Assembly: GCA_905234175.1 (NCBI GenBank)
Contig: CAJOGX010000013.1
Coordinates: forward strand, 17,374 to 81,373
DNA from: an uncultured Selenomonadaceae bacterium
GTDB lineage: Bacteria; Bacillota; Negativicutes; Selenomonadales; Selenomonadaceae
Direction of reading: 5' to 3'
Length of the DNA stretch: 64,000 nucleotides
Shown: positions 1 through 9,529 of the stretch, one piece after another
Layout: every line of letters begins with the position of its first letter
Position numbering within the stretch: position 1 is the stretch's first letter
Translations under genes and position numbers: made by a program
The notes under the pieces: generated by a model
The model's input: the letters and a program-made list of their open reading frames with translations, nothing else
The model's database searches: none
Told to the model about the DNA's origin: nothing

Positions 1-708
1 CGCGCGAAGTTCAATCAGTTTAGCGAACTCGTCTGGGAGAATTTCAATGCGCGCAACTGTGCCGTGAACTCTTACGCGGAACTGGCGGAAATTTTTTTCG
101 CGCAGGAAATCTTCAGCGCGTTCGACCATGGAAAGTTTTTCAGCGGAAATTTTTTCGCCGTACACGAAGCGCGACGCCAGACACGCAAAAGACGGCTTGT
201 CCCACGTCGGTAAGTTCAAATCCTTCGACAGCGCGCGAATTTCGGCTTTGTAAAGTTCAGCGCGACGGAGCGGGCTTTTAACGCCGAGCTCAGCGATAGC
301 GCGCAGGCCAGGGCGGTAATCGCCGGTGTCGTCCATGTTCGAGCCCTCGGCGACGGCAGCCAGATTATTTTCGGCGGCGATTTTGAGAATCTGCGCGAAG
401 ATATTTTTTTTGCAGCGGTAACAGCGGTCGGGCGGGTTTTCAGCGAAGCCGTCAATTTTCCGCGCGTCTGCGAAAAATTTCAGCTGACGGATACCCTCGC
501 GCTGGCAGAAATTTTCAGCCTCAGTGAGTTCGCGCCGTGGAAAAAAATTCGACGCGGCAGTTACAGCGACCGCCCTTTCGCCTAAAGTTTCGTGAGCGAT
601 TTTCAGCAGGAAAGTTGAATCGACGCCGCCGGAAAATGCAACGGCTACGCTCCCCAGTTCGCGCAGGTAACTTTTCAGATTTGCAAGTTTCTCGGAAAGT
701 GCCGGCAT
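1..708 (-). CDS. larE: LarE-type ATP-dependent sulfur transferase (C-terminus cut by window edge)
   Basis: Translation from the ATG at 708 gives 236 residues before the left edge. Residues 26-32 are the PP-loop SGGVDST of N-type ATP pyrophosphatases. Residues 91-100 carry NPPDRCYRCK, and the conserved block PSFACLASRF puts a cysteine exactly at residue 176, the number of the sulfur-donating cysteine of Lactobacillus plantarum LarE. LarE adenylates pyridinium dicarboxylate mononucleotide and thiolates it while building the nickel-pincer cofactor of lactate racemase. No larA, larB or larC is in view, so the target enzyme here is unknown. The gene lies 9 bases after cysK on the same strand and probably shares its transcript; a sulfur link between the two is inference. 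Cys96 and Cys99 could instead mark a cluster-binding variant. Confidence 0.85.
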   Translation of the reverse strand, partial: MPALSEKLANLKSYLRELGSVAVAFSGGVDSTFLLKIAHETLGERAVAVTAASNFFPRRELTEAENFCQREGIRQLKFFADARKIDGFAENPPDRCYRCKKNIFAQILKIAAENNLAAVAEGSNMDDTGDYRPGLRAIAELGVKSPLRRAELYKAEIRALSKDLNLPTWDKPSFACLASRFVYGEKISAEKLSMVERAEDFLREKNFRQFRVRVHGTVARIEILPDEFAKLIELRA

Positions 709-717
709 GGACTTGCC

Positions 718-1638
718 TCAGAAATCCAGCGCCGACAAATATCTTTCGCCGGTATCCGGCAGCAGGGCGACGATAGTTTTGCCAGGATTTTTTTCAGCGA
801 GTTTCTTAGCCGCGAACGCCGCCGCGCCGCTGGAAATTCCAACCAGCAGACCTTCAACGCGCGCCAGTTCCTTCGTAGTGGAAATCGCCTCATCGTTTTT
901 GACGCGGCAAATTTCGTCGTAGATTTTTGTGTTGAGCGTGTCGGGCACGAAGCCGGCGCCAATCCCCTGAATTTTGTGCGCGCCAGCCCTGCCCTCGCTG
1001 AGCACGGGCGAACTGTCCGGCTCGACGGCGACAACTTTTATCGCGGGATTTTTCGACTTGAGAAATTCGCCGACGCCCGAAAGAGTTCCGCCGGTGCCGA
1101 CGCCCGCCACGAAAATATCAAGCTCGCCGTCCGTATCGCGCCAGATTTCAACGCCGGTAGTTTTTTTATGGCAGGCGGGATTCGCGGGATTTGTGAACTG
1201 GCCAGGGATAAAGCTGTTGGGAATTTCCGCCGCCAGCTCCTGCGCCTTAGCAATCGCGCCTTTCATACCCTTCGCGCCTTCGGTCAAAACGAGTTCCGCG
1301 CCGTAAGCCTGAAGAATTTTCCGCCGCTCAATGCTCATGGTTTCGGGCATAGCAATAATGATTCTGTAGCCGCGCGCCGCCGCAACCGCCGCCAGTCCAA
1401 CGCCGGTGTTCCCGCTGGTCGGCTCGATAATCACGCTGTCTTTGGTGAGCTTGCCGGAACGCTCTGCCTCGTCAATCATCGCCCACGCAATGCGATCCTT
1501 GACGCTGCCGCCAGGGTTGAAATATTCCAGCTTTGCGATAACCTTCGCGCTGAGATTGTTCGCGCGCTCGAAATTGCTCAGACGAAACAGCGGCGTGTTG
1601 CCAATCAGTTCGCTGAAATTCTGGTAAATCTTCGACAT
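718..1638 (-). CDS. cysK: Cysteine synthase (O-acetylserine sulfhydrylase)
   Basis: This 306-residue protein is full length for the CysK family. It makes cysteine from O-acetylserine and sulfide in the cytoplasm. The N-terminal NTPLFRL and PGGSVKDR blocks are typical; the lysine of SVKDR forms the PLP Schiff base. TSGNTG binds substrate, and [10 protein letters not shown] plus the late SSG segment hold the cofactor phosphate. A strong GGAGGGG ribosome site precedes the ATG at 1638. It sits between the ADP-ribosylglycohydrolase gene (21 bases upstream) and larE (9 bases downstream), so the three look like one operon. A cystathionine beta-synthase is unlikely because the protein is short and has no CBS domains. 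Confidence 0.95.
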   Translation of the reverse strand: MSKIYQNFSELIGNTPLFRLSNFERANNLSAKVIAKLEYFNPGGSVKDRIAWAMIDEAERSGKLTKDSVIIEPTSGNTGVGLAAVAAARGYRIIIAMPETMSIERRKILQAYGAELVLTEGAKGMKGAIAKAQELAAEIPNSFIPGQFTNPANPACHKKTTGVEIWRDTDGELDIFVAGVGTGGTLSGVGEFLKSKNPAIKVVAVEPDSSPVLSEGRAGAHKIQGIGAGFVPDTLNTKIYDEICRVKNDEAISTTKELARVEGLLVGISSGAAAFAAKKLAEKNPGKTIVALLPDTGERYLSALDF

Positions 1639-1659
1639 GTTGACCCCTCCGAAAAAATT

Positions 1660-2619
1660 TTAAACAATGGCATCAAAAAAATTCGCGGCGATATTGCGCA
1701 GGTAATCCGCCTTCTGAAGTTTCGCGAGCCAGTCAGCGGGAATGCCTTCTTCGCCGTAGAGAATGCCGCCAATTCCGCCGGCGACTGTCGCGGTCGTATC
1801 GGTGTCGCGCCCAAGGTTGACTGCCTTCAGAACCAAATCGCGGTAGTTGTCGGTGTTGAGCACGCACCAGACCGCCGCTTCAAGCGTGTCGACGACGTAG
1901 CCGCCGCTGTTGATTTTTTCTTCGGGAAAGTCCGCAAAATCCGGCTGGAAAAGGCGCGAATAATATTTCAGCTCGCCTGCAAATTTTTCGTCGACGATGT
2001 AATATTTTTCAGCGGCACCGAGAGCATTAGTCAAAGCGTCAGTGACTTTTTCTCCGTCGAGGAGCTGGGCGGCGAACATACAGTAAATCGTACAGCCGAT
2101 TAAACTGCGTGGGTGGGCGTGCGTCAGCGCCGAAACGTCGTGGATAATTTTAATTTCTTTGTCGTAGAAATTTTTGCCGTGAAGTTTGTAAAGGTAAACG
2201 GCGACGGGCATAATCCGCATGATAGAGCCGTTGCCGTTGGAACTTTCGTCAGTCATACCGCAGAAAGCCGGCGGGATTTTGTGCAGAAACCTTTCGATAC
2301 CGTTGGCGGTGGTGTTGCCAACGTCGAAGCCGGTTTCGCCCGCGACAAATTCGTCGTCCCTGTACCAGCGCGCGAAATTGTTCAAAATGTCATAATAGTC
2401 AATGCGTCCGAGGCGGGAGATACTTTCCATGGTTGCGACAGTCAGACTCGTATCGTCTGACCACGTACCGGCGGGCTGGCGCCAGGTTCCGTAAGCGCGC
2501 ATACTCGTGACGGGATTTTTTTTGAGCTCGTCGCGGGATTTAAATTCGACCGGCACGCCAACCGCGTCGGCGACGGCTGAGCCCAGCAAAATTGACTGAG
2601 CAGTTTTCAGCGAAACCAT
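1660..2619 (-). CDS. ADP-ribosylglycohydrolase family protein
   Basis: A 319-residue protein of the DraG/ARH fold, which removes ADP-ribose from proteins or small molecules using a pair of magnesium ions. The family marks are GSAVADAVGVPVEF near the N-terminus, WSDDTSLT as the first metal motif, and GRDTDTTATVAGG near the C-terminus as the second. I take the ATG at 2619 because AAAGGAAA lies just upstream and a TATAAT promoter ends 32 bases before it; an in-frame start at 2679 would lie across that promoter. It is the first gene of the cysK-larE transcript. Its target is unknown, and no nitrogenase or ADP-ribosyltransferase gene is nearby. Confidence 0.85.
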   Translation of the reverse strand: MVSLKTAQSILLGSAVADAVGVPVEFKSRDELKKNPVTSMRAYGTWRQPAGTWSDDTSLTVATMESISRLGRIDYYDILNNFARWYRDDEFVAGETGFDVGNTTANGIERFLHKIPPAFCGMTDESSNGNGSIMRIMPVAVYLYKLHGKNFYDKEIKIIHDVSALTHAHPRSLIGCTIYCMFAAQLLDGEKVTDALTNALGAAEKYYIVDEKFAGELKYYSRLFQPDFADFPEEKINSGGYVVDTLEAAVWCVLNTDNYRDLVLKAVNLGRDTDTTATVAGGIGGILYGEEGIPADWLAKLQKADYLRNIAANFFDAIV

Positions 2620-2650
2620 AAACGTTTCCTTTCCAAATTTTTTTGCAAAA

Positions 2651-2679
2651 ATTATACCACATGCCGCCGAAAATTTCAA
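2651..2679 (-). promoter_or_regulatory. Sigma-70-type promoter of the ADP-ribosylglycohydrolase operon
   Basis: On the minus strand TTGAAA (2674-2679) is followed after exactly 17 bases by TATAAT (2651-2656). It points at the gene starting at 2619 and is divergent from the rimP promoter only 24 bases away. Confidence 0.75.
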
Positions 2680-2702
2680 CTGCAGAAATTTTGCCGAAAA
2701 TG

Positions 2703-2731
2703 TTTACAGATTTTTTTTTAAGTGTTATAAT
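2703..2731 (+). promoter_or_regulatory. Sigma-70-type promoter of the rimP-nusA-infB operon
   Basis: TTTACA (2703-2708), a 17-base spacer and a perfect TATAAT (2726-2731). It would give a leader of roughly 80 bases before rimP. No other promoter is apparent before infB, so it probably drives the whole translation operon. Confidence 0.8.
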
Positions 2732-2767
2732 TTACAAACTCAATAGAAAAAAATTTTTTTTTATAGG

Positions 2768-2787
2768 GGGTGGGCTTTCGTCCACTC
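2768..2787 (+). promoter_or_regulatory. Leader hairpin upstream of rimP
   Basis: GGGTGGGC and GTCCACTC pair into an 8-base stem (with two G-U pairs) around a TTTC loop, followed by TTT and an A/T-rich run up to the rimP ribosome site. It lies in the transcribed leader. It could be an attenuator or an autoregulatory site of the operon; I cannot assign it to a named RNA family with certainty. Confidence 0.4.
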
Positions 2788-2818
2788 TTTAATATTGTAG
2801 GGAAAAATGGAGGCTGGA

Positions 2819-3262
2819 ATGGTAAAGGAAATTGAAGCGCGCGTCGAAGAGCTGATGCGGGAAATTATCGCGGGCACGGAGTTCGAGCTGGTGGACGTGG
2901 AATACGTCAGCGAGCGCGACTGGTACCTTCGAGTTTTCATGGACAAGGCGGGCGGAATTGACCTGGACGACTGCCAGCAGCTGAGTGAAAAGCTTGGAAA
3001 AATTCTCGACCACGAGCCGCTGATTGACGGGCCGTATATTTTGGAAGTTTCGTCGCCAGGAATTGACCGCGTGCTGAAAAAGGATCGCGACTTCGTGCGG
3101 GAGGCTGGCAAGGCGGTTGACGTGACGCTCTACGCGCCGTTCAATGGGAAAAAATTTTTCACCGGCGTGCTGGTCGGGCGGGATAAAACCTTGCTGAAAC
3201 TGGAAGATTTGGAAATACCGCGCGAAAAAGTTGCGCAGGTGCGACTGCACATAGATTTTTAA
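2819..3262 (+). CDS. rimP: Ribosome maturation factor RimP
   Basis: A 147-residue protein matching RimP (DUF150), needed for late 30S subunit assembly. Typical blocks are ELVDVEYV, LRVFMDK, GIDLDDCQQLSEKL and the strong signature EVSSPGIDR. The C-terminal half forms the SH3-like domain. Two in-frame ATGs exist; I prefer 2819 because GGAGG lies 5 bases upstream, while 2807 has only a weak GGG site. It opens the conserved Firmicutes operon rimP-nusA-rnpM-infB, with nusA following after 20 bases. Confidence 0.93.
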   Translation: MVKEIEARVEELMREIIAGTEFELVDVEYVSERDWYLRVFMDKAGGIDLDDCQQLSEKLGKILDHEPLIDGPYILEVSSPGIDRVLKKDRDFVREAGKAVDVTLYAPFNGKKFFTGVLVGRDKTLLKLEDLEIPREKVAQVRLHIDF

Positions 3263-3282
3263 ATTTTAGGAGGACGGAAATT

Positions 3283-4947
3283 TTGGCTGTTAGGAAAAAG
3301 AAGGGCGTCGGCGGCGACTTCATGTTAATCGAGGCGCTGAAGGATTTGTGCGCCGAAAAGGAAATTTCGCAGGACACGCTTTTTGACGCGATAGAAAATG
3401 CGCTGATTTTTGCCTGTAAGAAAACCGCCAACGCTGATAAGCGCGTGATTGTGGACTTGAACCGCGAAAAGGGCGAGTTCCACGTTTACGAAATTTACGA
3501 CATCGTTGAGGAAGTTCTGAACAAAAACCGTGAAGTTTCGCTGGCGGAAGCGAAAATGGCTGACGAGAAATACGAACTTGGCGACGTTTACAGAAAGGAA
3601 GTTTCGCCGAATAATTTTGGGCGCATTGCGGCGCAGGCGGCGAAACAGTTCGTCATGCAGAAAATTCGCGAGGCGGAGCGCGGCGTTGTCTACGACGAGT
3701 TCACCAACCGCGATAACGACGTTGTGACCGGCACCGTTTCCAGAATCGAGGACGGAAATGTTATCGTCGACATTGGCAAGACCGAGGCGATTCTCGTGCC
3801 GGTTGAGCAGATTTTTACCGACAGATTCAAAGTCGGCGACCGCGTCCGCGCTTACGTGGCGGAAGTTCGCAAAATGGGCAAGGGGCCGCAGGTTTATCTT
3901 TCGCGCACGCACCCTGGACTTTTGCGCAGGCTGTTTGAACTCGAAATTCCGGAAATTCAGGAAGGAATCGTTTCAATTAAAGCCGTCGCCCGCGAATCTG
4001 GTACGCGCTCGAAAGTCGCCGTGACTTCCAGCGACCCGAACGTTGAGCCGGTTGGCGCGTGCCTGGGTGAACACGGCGTCCGCGCGCAGGCAATTTCTCA
4101 GGAACTGCGCGGCGAAAAAATTGACGTTGTGAAGTGGGACGCCGACCCCGCAATTTTTATCGCCAATGCGCTCAGCCCTTCCAAAGTCATGCGCGTCGCC
4201 GTCAACGAGTACGAAAAAGTTTCTCACGTCGTCGTTCCCAACAACCAGCTCAGCCTGGCTATCGGTAAGGAAGGGCAGAACGCGCGCCTCGCCGCCAAAA
4301 TCACCGGCTGGAAAATTGACATAAAGAGCAAGGCGCAGGCTAAGGACGAAACTTACGACGATGATACGCGCGTTGTTACGTTGATTGAGGAAAGACCCAA
4401 AAAGAAAAAAGTTCAGAAGCCTCAGCAGCCGAAACCGCCGCAGGATTTGACGGAGCAGGGGCAGGAGCAGGAGCAGCCTAAGAAAAAGAAAAAGAAGAAG
4501 AAAAAGGCCGCGCAGGAACAGCAGCCTCAGCCGCAAGTTCAGCCGACGCCGCAGTTTCAGCCGCCAGCAGATTTGTTCGGCGCATTCGACGCGTTCGAGC
4601 CGGCGGATTTCGGTGACGCAGGTTTCGACGAGCCCGCCGCCACTGCCGAGGAAACTCCCGCCGCAGTTGCTGAAGCGCCAGCCGCTGACGCCTTTACCGC
4701 GCCGGATTTCGGTGACGCATTCGAGCCGACTGATTTCGGCGACGCTTTCGACGCGCCCGCTGAAACTGAACAGCCCGCCGCTGAAGAAACTCCTGCGCCC
4801 GCTAAGAAAAAAGCTGACAAAAAGCCCGCCGAAGCCGCCAACCTTTTCGCGCAGACCGAAACTGCCAAGCCCGAAACTCCCGCTGAAGATGACCCGTTCG
4901 GCGCTTTCGACGCTTTTGCTGACTTCGACGACGATAACAATAAATAA
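3283..4947 (+). CDS. nusA: Transcription termination/antitermination factor NusA with long C-terminal extension
   Basis: NusA binds RNA polymerase and nascent RNA, modulating pausing, termination and antitermination. This 554-residue protein has the N-terminal polymerase-binding domain (residues about 14-125), an S1 domain (about 135-200, [11 protein letters not shown]), and two KH domains (about 230-345, including [18 protein letters not shown] and [18 protein letters not shown]). From about residue 370 it runs into about 185 residues of low complexity: a tract of ten or more lysines, then Gln/Pro-rich and Ala/Asp/Phe-rich repeats such as DFGDAF. The start is the TTG at 3283, ten bases after AGGAGG. 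The ATG at 3322 would give a more usual N-terminus but has no ribosome site. Confidence 0.93.
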   Translation: MAVRKKKGVGGDFMLIEALKDLCAEKEISQDTLFDAIENALIFACKKTANADKRVIVDLNREKGEFHVYEIYDIVEEVLNKNREVSLAEAKMADEKYELGDVYRKEVSPNNFGRIAAQAAKQFVMQKIREAERGVVYDEFTNRDNDVVTGTVSRIEDGNVIVDIGKTEAILVPVEQIFTDRFKVGDRVRAYVAEVRKMGKGPQVYLSRTHPGLLRRLFELEIPEIQEGIVSIKAVARESGTRSKVAVTSSDPNVEPVGACLGEHGVRAQAISQELRGEKIDVVKWDADPAIFIANALSPSKVMRVAVNEYEKVSHVVVPNNQLSLAIGKEGQNARLAAKITGWKIDIKSKAQAKDETYDDDTRVVTLIEERPKKKKVQKPQQPKPPQDLTEQGQEQEQPKKKKKKKKKAAQEQQPQPQVQPTPQFQPPADLFGAFDAFEPADFGDAGFDEPAATAEETPAAVAEAPAADAFTAPDFGDAFEPTDFGDAFDAPAETEQPAAEETPAPAKKKADKKPAEAANLFAQTETAKPETPAEDDPFGAFDAFADFDDDNNK

Positions 4948-4956
4948 ATCTGGGAA

Positions 4957-5235
4957 GTGTCCGCGATTAAAAAAATTAAAATGCGCCGCTGCGTGAGCTG
5001 CAGGGAAATTCGCCACAAAGCCGAGTTCCTGCGCGTCGTCAAAAGTCCCGCTGGTGAAGTCGCGCTGGATTTTTCCGGCAAAGCTCCTGGGCGCGGCGCC
5101 TACGTTTGCAAAAATGAAAAATGCGCGGCGGAAAATCTCAAACGCCGCCGTCTGGATAAACCGTTCAAATCCAAAGTTCCCGCCGAAATTTATGAACAAA
5201 TCTGCAAGGCGGTTCAAAGCAGTTCAACCTTCTGA
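4957..5235 (+). CDS. rnpM: RnpM/YlxR family RNase P modulator
   Basis: A 92-residue basic protein of the YlxR (DUF448) family, which sits between nusA and infB in Firmicutes and is reported to bind RNase P RNA. The family marks are MRRCVSCREIRHKAEFLRVV at the N-terminus and GRGAYVC in the middle, with CxxC and CKNEKC cysteines. The start is GTG 4957, 9 bases after the nusA stop; ATG 4981 is an alternative that loses only eight residues. The L7Ae-like ylxQ gene that often follows is absent here. Confidence 0.88.
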   Translation: MSAIKKIKMRRCVSCREIRHKAEFLRVVKSPAGEVALDFSGKAPGRGAYVCKNEKCAAENLKRRRLDKPFKSKVPAEIYEQICKAVQSSSTF

Positions 5236-5251
5236 AAAGGAGTTAATCATA

Positions 5252-5269
5252 ATGCGAACGAAAATATAA
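5252..5269 (+). other. Five-codon mini-ORF with strong ribosome site
   Basis: AAAAGGAG is followed by ATG and only four more sense codons (MRTKI) before TAA, between rnpM and infB where ylxQ would normally stand. It could be a leader that couples translation into infB, or the remnant start of a lost ylxQ. Whether it is translated cannot be decided from sequence alone. Confidence 0.35.
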
Positions 5270-5290
5270 AATTTAACTGGGGGTGGCTCT

Positions 5291-7897
5291 ATGTCGAAAC
5301 CAACGAAAAATCCAAAGTATAGAATTTTTGAGCTGGCGAAGGAATTTAATCAGGAAAGCCAGTCAATCGTCGACTTTTTGAAAAAGCGAAAAATCAAAGT
5401 CGCAAACCGTTTCAGCGCGGTAGGCGAGGAAGTCTACGCCGTGCTGAAGGAAGCCTTTGCGCGTCGAAAACCGGCGGAAGAAGCTCCGGCTGAACCCGCA
5501 CCGGCGCCCGAAAAATCTCCCGCGCCTAAACCCGCCGCAAAATCACCGGCAAAACCGGCGCCCGCTAAACCAGCGGTTAAGCCCGAACCCAGGCCAGCGC
5601 CTAAACCAAAAGTTGAGCCCGTCGCGCAGAAACCGGAACCCAAATCAGCGCCGCGAGCTGAAAAACCTGCGCCTAAGCCTGCGGAAAAACCAGTGCAAAG
5701 GTCAACTGAATCCAGACCGGCGCCAAGGCCGAAAGTTGAACAGGCGCCAAGGCCGAAAGTTGAACAGGCGCCACGGGCAGACGCTAAACCTGCGCCGAAA
5801 GTTGACGATAAACCCAGGCCGCGCGAATTTCGCAGAGATCGTTCAGCTCAGCCGCCGCGCGAAGAATCCAAACGCTCTGAACGCGTCGAAACTAAACCCG
5901 AACGCTCTTCCGAAAACCGTTCCGAGCACGAACGTACCGAGCGCAAAAACCGTGACAGCAGCCGTGAGGACGGCAACCGCGCGCAAAATCGCAGTCGCAA
6001 CCGCCGCAATAAAAATGCCGCCAGCGCCGCTAAAAGTCAGCAGCAGGCTCAAACTCAGGCTCAGCCAGTCAACCGTCCGGCGCGTCCTAAAAAGAAATTC
6101 CGCCAGCCGCCCGCTCCCGTCCACAAAGCAGAAATCGCCCGTCCGACTCACATAAAAATCGGCTCCAGCATTATCGTCAAGGATCTCGCCAGCAAAATGA
6201 GCTGCACCGCCGCTGACATCATCAAAAAACTTTTGCTAATGGGCGTTATCGCCACGATTAACCAGGAAGTTGACTTCGACACCGCCGCGCTCGTCGCGTC
6301 CGAATTTGGCGTCACAGCTGAGGAACTGCCGCCCGAAGTCGACCCCACGCTAATTCCCGAAATCGAAGACGACCCGAAAACTTTGAAACCGCGTCCGCCC
6401 GTCGTCACCGTCATGGGGCACGTCGACCACGGCAAAACTTCTCTGCTCGACGCTATCCGCCAGTCTTCCGTCACGTCAACCGAAGCCGGCGGTATCACCC
6501 AGCACATCGGCGCCTATCAGGTCATGTGCAACGACCGCAAAATAGTTTTCCTTGACACGCCTGGCCACGAGGCCTTCACCGCAATGCGTGCGCGCGGCGC
6601 GCAGGTTACCGACGTTGCTGTTTTAGTCGTTGCCGCCGACGACGGCGTTATGCCGCAAACTATCGAGGCGATTAACCACGCCAAGGCGGCGAACGTCCCG
6701 ATTATCGTCGCCATTAACAAAATCGACAAGCCTGGCGCCAATCCCATGAAGGTCAAACAGGAACTCATGGAATACGAACTCGTTTCCGACGACTACGGCG
6801 GCAATACCGTCATGGTCGAAGTTTCCGCTAAAAAACGGACGAATCTTAACCTTCTGCTCGAAATGATTCTGCTCGTCGCTGACATGCAGGAACTCAAAGC
6901 CAATCCAAACCGTGAGGCGCGCGGCGTTATCATTGAAGCCCAGCTAGACAAAGGGCGCGGCCCCGTCGCTACGGTTCTGGTTCAGAACGGCACGCTCCGA
7001 ATCGGCGACCATATCGTTGCCGGTACGACTTTCGGCAGAGTCCGCGCGATGATCAGCGACCGCGGCGATAACGTCAAAAAAGCAGGCCCCAGCGTCCCAG
7101 TCGAAGTTTTAGGACTGAGCGACGTGCCTGCCGCCGGTGATATTTTAGCCGCCCTCGACGAAAAAACCGCCAAGTCTATCGCCGAGCACCGCCTCGCAAT
7201 TCAGCGCACCGAACTTATCAAGTCCAAGAAAGTTTCACTTGACGATTTGTTCAACCAGATTAAAGCCGGCACGATTAAAGATTTGAACATCGTCGTTAAG
7301 GCTGACGTTCAGGGCTCGATTGAAGCGCTGTCCGGTTCGCTCCTTGCGCTCAACAAAACCAACGACGAAGTTCACGTTAAGATTGTTCACGCCGGCGTTG
7401 GCGCCGTAAACGAAGGTGACGTTATGCTGGCGAGCGCTGCCAACGCGCTGATTCTCGCCTTCAACGTCCGCCCCGACAACAACGCCCGCCGCGCCGCCGA
7501 CGCTGAGCATATCGACATTCGCACTTACCGCGTCATTTACGATGCGATTGGCGATGTCAAGGCGGCGATGAGCGGTATGCTGGCGCCGAAGTACAGGGAA
7601 GTTATTCAAGGACGCGTCGAAATTCGCAAGGTCATGAAATTTTCCAAGGCGATCGTTGCCGGTTCCTACGTTCTGGAAGGGAAAATTTTCAACAACTCCA
7701 AGATTCGGCTCCTGCGCGACAACGTGGAAATTTACGACGGCGCGATTGACTCTCTGCGCCGGTTCAAGGACGAAGTTAAGGAAGTCGCCAGCGGCTACGA
7801 ATGCGGCATTTCTATCGTCGATTTCCGCGATTTCAGGGAAGGCGACATTATCGAGGCGTACACAATGGAGGAAATTAAGACCACGATTGACGACTGA
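5291..7897 (+). CDS. infB: Translation initiation factor IF-2
   Basis: IF-2 is the GTPase that places initiator tRNA on the 30S subunit. This 868-residue protein starts with an IF2N domain ([19 protein letters not shown]), then has an Ala/Pro/Lys/Arg-rich linker (about residues 60-290), a second IF2N segment, and the G domain from about residue 375. The G motifs are [17 protein letters not shown] and NKID. Domains II to IV follow, with [13 protein letters not shown] at the C-terminus. The ATG at 5291 follows GGGGGTGG. Its last 23 bases overlap the tail of the convergent cobC. The rbfA gene that often comes next is not here. Confidence 0.97.
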   Translation: MSKPTKNPKYRIFELAKEFNQESQSIVDFLKKRKIKVANRFSAVGEEVYAVLKEAFARRKPAEEAPAEPAPAPEKSPAPKPAAKSPAKPAPAKPAVKPEPRPAPKPKVEPVAQKPEPKSAPRAEKPAPKPAEKPVQRSTESRPAPRPKVEQAPRPKVEQAPRADAKPAPKVDDKPRPREFRRDRSAQPPREESKRSERVETKPERSSENRSEHERTERKNRDSSREDGNRAQNRSRNRRNKNAASAAKSQQQAQTQAQPVNRPARPKKKFRQPPAPVHKAEIARPTHIKIGSSIIVKDLASKMSCTAADIIKKLLLMGVIATINQEVDFDTAALVASEFGVTAEELPPEVDPTLIPEIEDDPKTLKPRPPVVTVMGHVDHGKTSLLDAIRQSSVTSTEAGGITQHIGAYQVMCNDRKIVFLDTPGHEAFTAMRARGAQVTDVAVLVVAADDGVMPQTIEAINHAKAANVPIIVAINKIDKPGANPMKVKQELMEYELVSDDYGGNTVMVEVSAKKRTNLNLLLEMILLVADMQELKANPNREARGVIIEAQLDKGRGPVATVLVQNGTLRIGDHIVAGTTFGRVRAMISDRGDNVKKAGPSVPVEVLGLSDVPAAGDILAALDEKTAKSIAEHRLAIQRTELIKSKKVSLDDLFNQIKAGTIKDLNIVVKADVQGSIEALSGSLLALNKTNDEVHVKIVHAGVGAVNEGDVMLASAANALILAFNVRPDNNARRAADAEHIDIRTYRVIYDAIGDVKAAMSGMLAPKYREVIQGRVEIRKVMKFSKAIVAGSYVLEGKIFNNSKIRLLRDNVEIYDGAIDSLRRFKDEVKEVASGYECGISIVDFRDFREGDIIEAYTMEEIKTTIDD
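5719..5773 (+). repeat. 24-base tandem repeat in the infB linker
   Basis: The unit encoding APRPKVEQ occurs twice in perfect tandem (5719-5742 and 5743-5766) with the start of a third copy. It keeps the reading frame and lies in the disordered linker, so copy number can change without harming the protein. Confidence 0.85.
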
Positions 7898-8519
7898 CGA
7901 ATTGCGCGCGTTCAAGGTGCGCCGTGCTATTCACCAGGTCAACCGTGAAAGCTCCGTCGTCCACGCGCAGAATGTTCACCGCCGTGTTGAACTGACTTAT
8001 CGCCCATATTTTCCGAAGTGGAATATCCAAAATTGCACACAGAATCGCGCGGTTAATAGCGCCGTGCGCGCCTATGATTATTTGAGAATTTTCGTCGTTC
8101 GCATGAGCGGCGATTATTTTTTTCAGCCCGACCATCGCGCGCGCCTGCAGTTCGGCAAAAGTTTCGCCGTTGGGAATTTTCAGCTCATCTGGACGTTTGA
8201 AAAATTTCTCAACGTTTTCCGGCTCCGTCTTTTGCAGGTTGTCAAAATTGTTGCCTTCCCAGTCGCCAAAACTGACTTCGCGCAGTTCCGGCACCAGCTG
8301 CACGCTCAGACCAAATTTCTCTGCCAGAATTTCAGCCGTCATCTTTGCGCGCTTCAAGTCGCTCGAATAAACCGCGTCAACTTTTTCAAACGGGCAGAAC
8401 TCCGCCAGAATCTTAGCCTGCTCAATCCCCGTCGGCGAAAGTTCAATATCCGAGCGCCCCTGAATTTTCCCGCTCGCGTTCCAGTAAGTCTCGCCGTGCC
8501 GCACCAGCATAATTTTCAT
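7875..8519 (-). CDS. cobC: Histidine phosphatase, probable alpha-ribazole phosphatase
   Basis: A 214-residue enzyme of the phosphoglycerate mutase-like phosphatase fold. [10 protein letters not shown] carries the catalytic histidine, LSPTGIEQA follows as usual, and [11 protein letters not shown] holds the second histidine. The family is broad, so the assignment rests on context: its start overlaps the cobD stop (ATGA), and pduX-cobD-cobC are all late cobalamin steps. In that role it removes the phosphate from alpha-ribazole 5'-phosphate or from adenosylcobalamin 5'-phosphate. The 3' end overlaps infB on the opposite strand by 23 bases. Confidence 0.75.
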   Translation of the reverse strand: MKIMLVRHGETYWNASGKIQGRSDIELSPTGIEQAKILAEFCPFEKVDAVYSSDLKRAKMTAEILAEKFGLSVQLVPELREVSFGDWEGNNFDNLQKTEPENVEKFFKRPDELKIPNGETFAELQARAMVGLKKIIAAHANDENSQIIIGAHGAINRAILCAILDIPLRKIWAISQFNTAVNILRVDDGAFTVDLVNSTAHLERAQFVSRQSWS

Positions 8520-9529
8520 AAAATCGCCTCCAAATTTTCAATTAGCCGTAAATTTTCCGCCCGCGACCGCACTGCAACTCGCAAAAATTTTTCGCCCAGC
8601 CCTGCGAAATTCGCGCAGTTCCGCACCAGAATTTTCCGCCGCCGCAGCTCTTCCAAAACTTCCTGCGCCCGCTCCAGCCGTATCAGTACAAAGTTCGCCG
8701 CGCCGCCAGATACTTCGACGCCCGCCAAACTTTTCAGCCGCGCTACAAAAAATTCCCGCTCAGCCGACAGCCACGAGCGCGTTGCCTGCAAATATTCTTC
8801 GTCTGACAAAGCCGCCACGCCAGCTTTCTGCGCGAGGAAGTTCACGTTCCAAACGTCTTTCGCCAGATTCAGCCGCCGCGCCAGTTTTTCCGCTGCGACC
8901 GCAAAGCCCAGCCGCAAGCCTGGTATCGCGAAAATTTTCGTCAGCGACTGCACCACCGAAATTTTTTCCGAGACTATTCCGCGCGCCGATTCTAATGACA
9001 AAAAGTCTATGAACGATTCGTCGATTAGCACGCAGGATTTTTCCGACAGCCGTTCTATTTCCGCCAGCGTCGGCAGCGTCCCCGTCGGGTTGTTCGGCCG
9101 CCCAATTATTATACAGTCTGCCGCCGGAATTTTTTCCACGTCCAGCGCGAAATTTTCCTCCGCCCGCAGGTAAAAATATTCCACGTTGGAATTTGCGGCG
9201 CGCGCGGCTTGTTCGTATTCCGAAAAGCTCGGCACTGGAATTAAAACTTTGCGCGGACGCGTCACATTCAGATACAAATAAAAAAATTCTGCCGCGCCGT
9301 TCAGCAGAACAAGATTTTCGGGACGAACTTTGTAGCGGGAGCAAATCGCATTTTTCAGCTCAGCGGCGGCGGGGTCGGGGTAGTTGACGACGCCAGCCAG
9401 ATTTTCAATCAGCGCCGCGCGAACTTTTTCCGACAAGCCCAGAGGATTGATATTCGCGCTGAAGTCGAGCCAGTCGCCAATTTTGCCAGCCGCGTCGTAA
9501 ACCTTCCCGCCGTGCTCAAATTTCTCCAT
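8516..9529 (-). CDS. cobD: L-threonine-O-3-phosphate decarboxylase
   Basis: A 337-residue PLP enzyme of aminotransferase fold type I, related to HisC. It decarboxylates threonine phosphate to (R)-1-aminopropan-2-ol phosphate, the linker of the cobalamin nucleotide loop. Typical blocks are LDFSANINPLG near the N-terminus, RPNNPTG, and SLTKIFAIPGLRLG with the PLP lysine. I use the ATG at 9529 because GGTGG stands just upstream; a GTG at 9538 is also possible. A histidinol-phosphate aminotransferase is the main alternative, but pduX overlapping on one side and cobC on the other favour CobD. Confidence 0.85.
   Translation of the reverse strand: MEKFEHGGKVYDAAGKIGDWLDFSANINPLGLSEKVRAALIENLAGVVNYPDPAAAELKNAICSRYKVRPENLVLLNGAAEFFYLYLNVTRPRKVLIPVPSFSEYEQAARAANSNVEYFYLRAEENFALDVEKIPAADCIIIGRPNNPTGTLPTLAEIERLSEKSCVLIDESFIDFLSLESARGIVSEKISVVQSLTKIFAIPGLRLGFAVAAEKLARRLNLAKDVWNVNFLAQKAGVAALSDEEYLQATRSWLSAEREFFVARLKSLAGVEVSGGAANFVLIRLERAQEVLEELRRRKILVRNCANFAGLGEKFLRVAVRSRAENLRLIENLEAIL

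Noticed and set aside
4480..4509. A-rich lysine tract in nusA as a programmed frameshift site
   Set aside because: AAG codons break up the A-runs and the frame on both sides is continuous; no shifted product is suggested.
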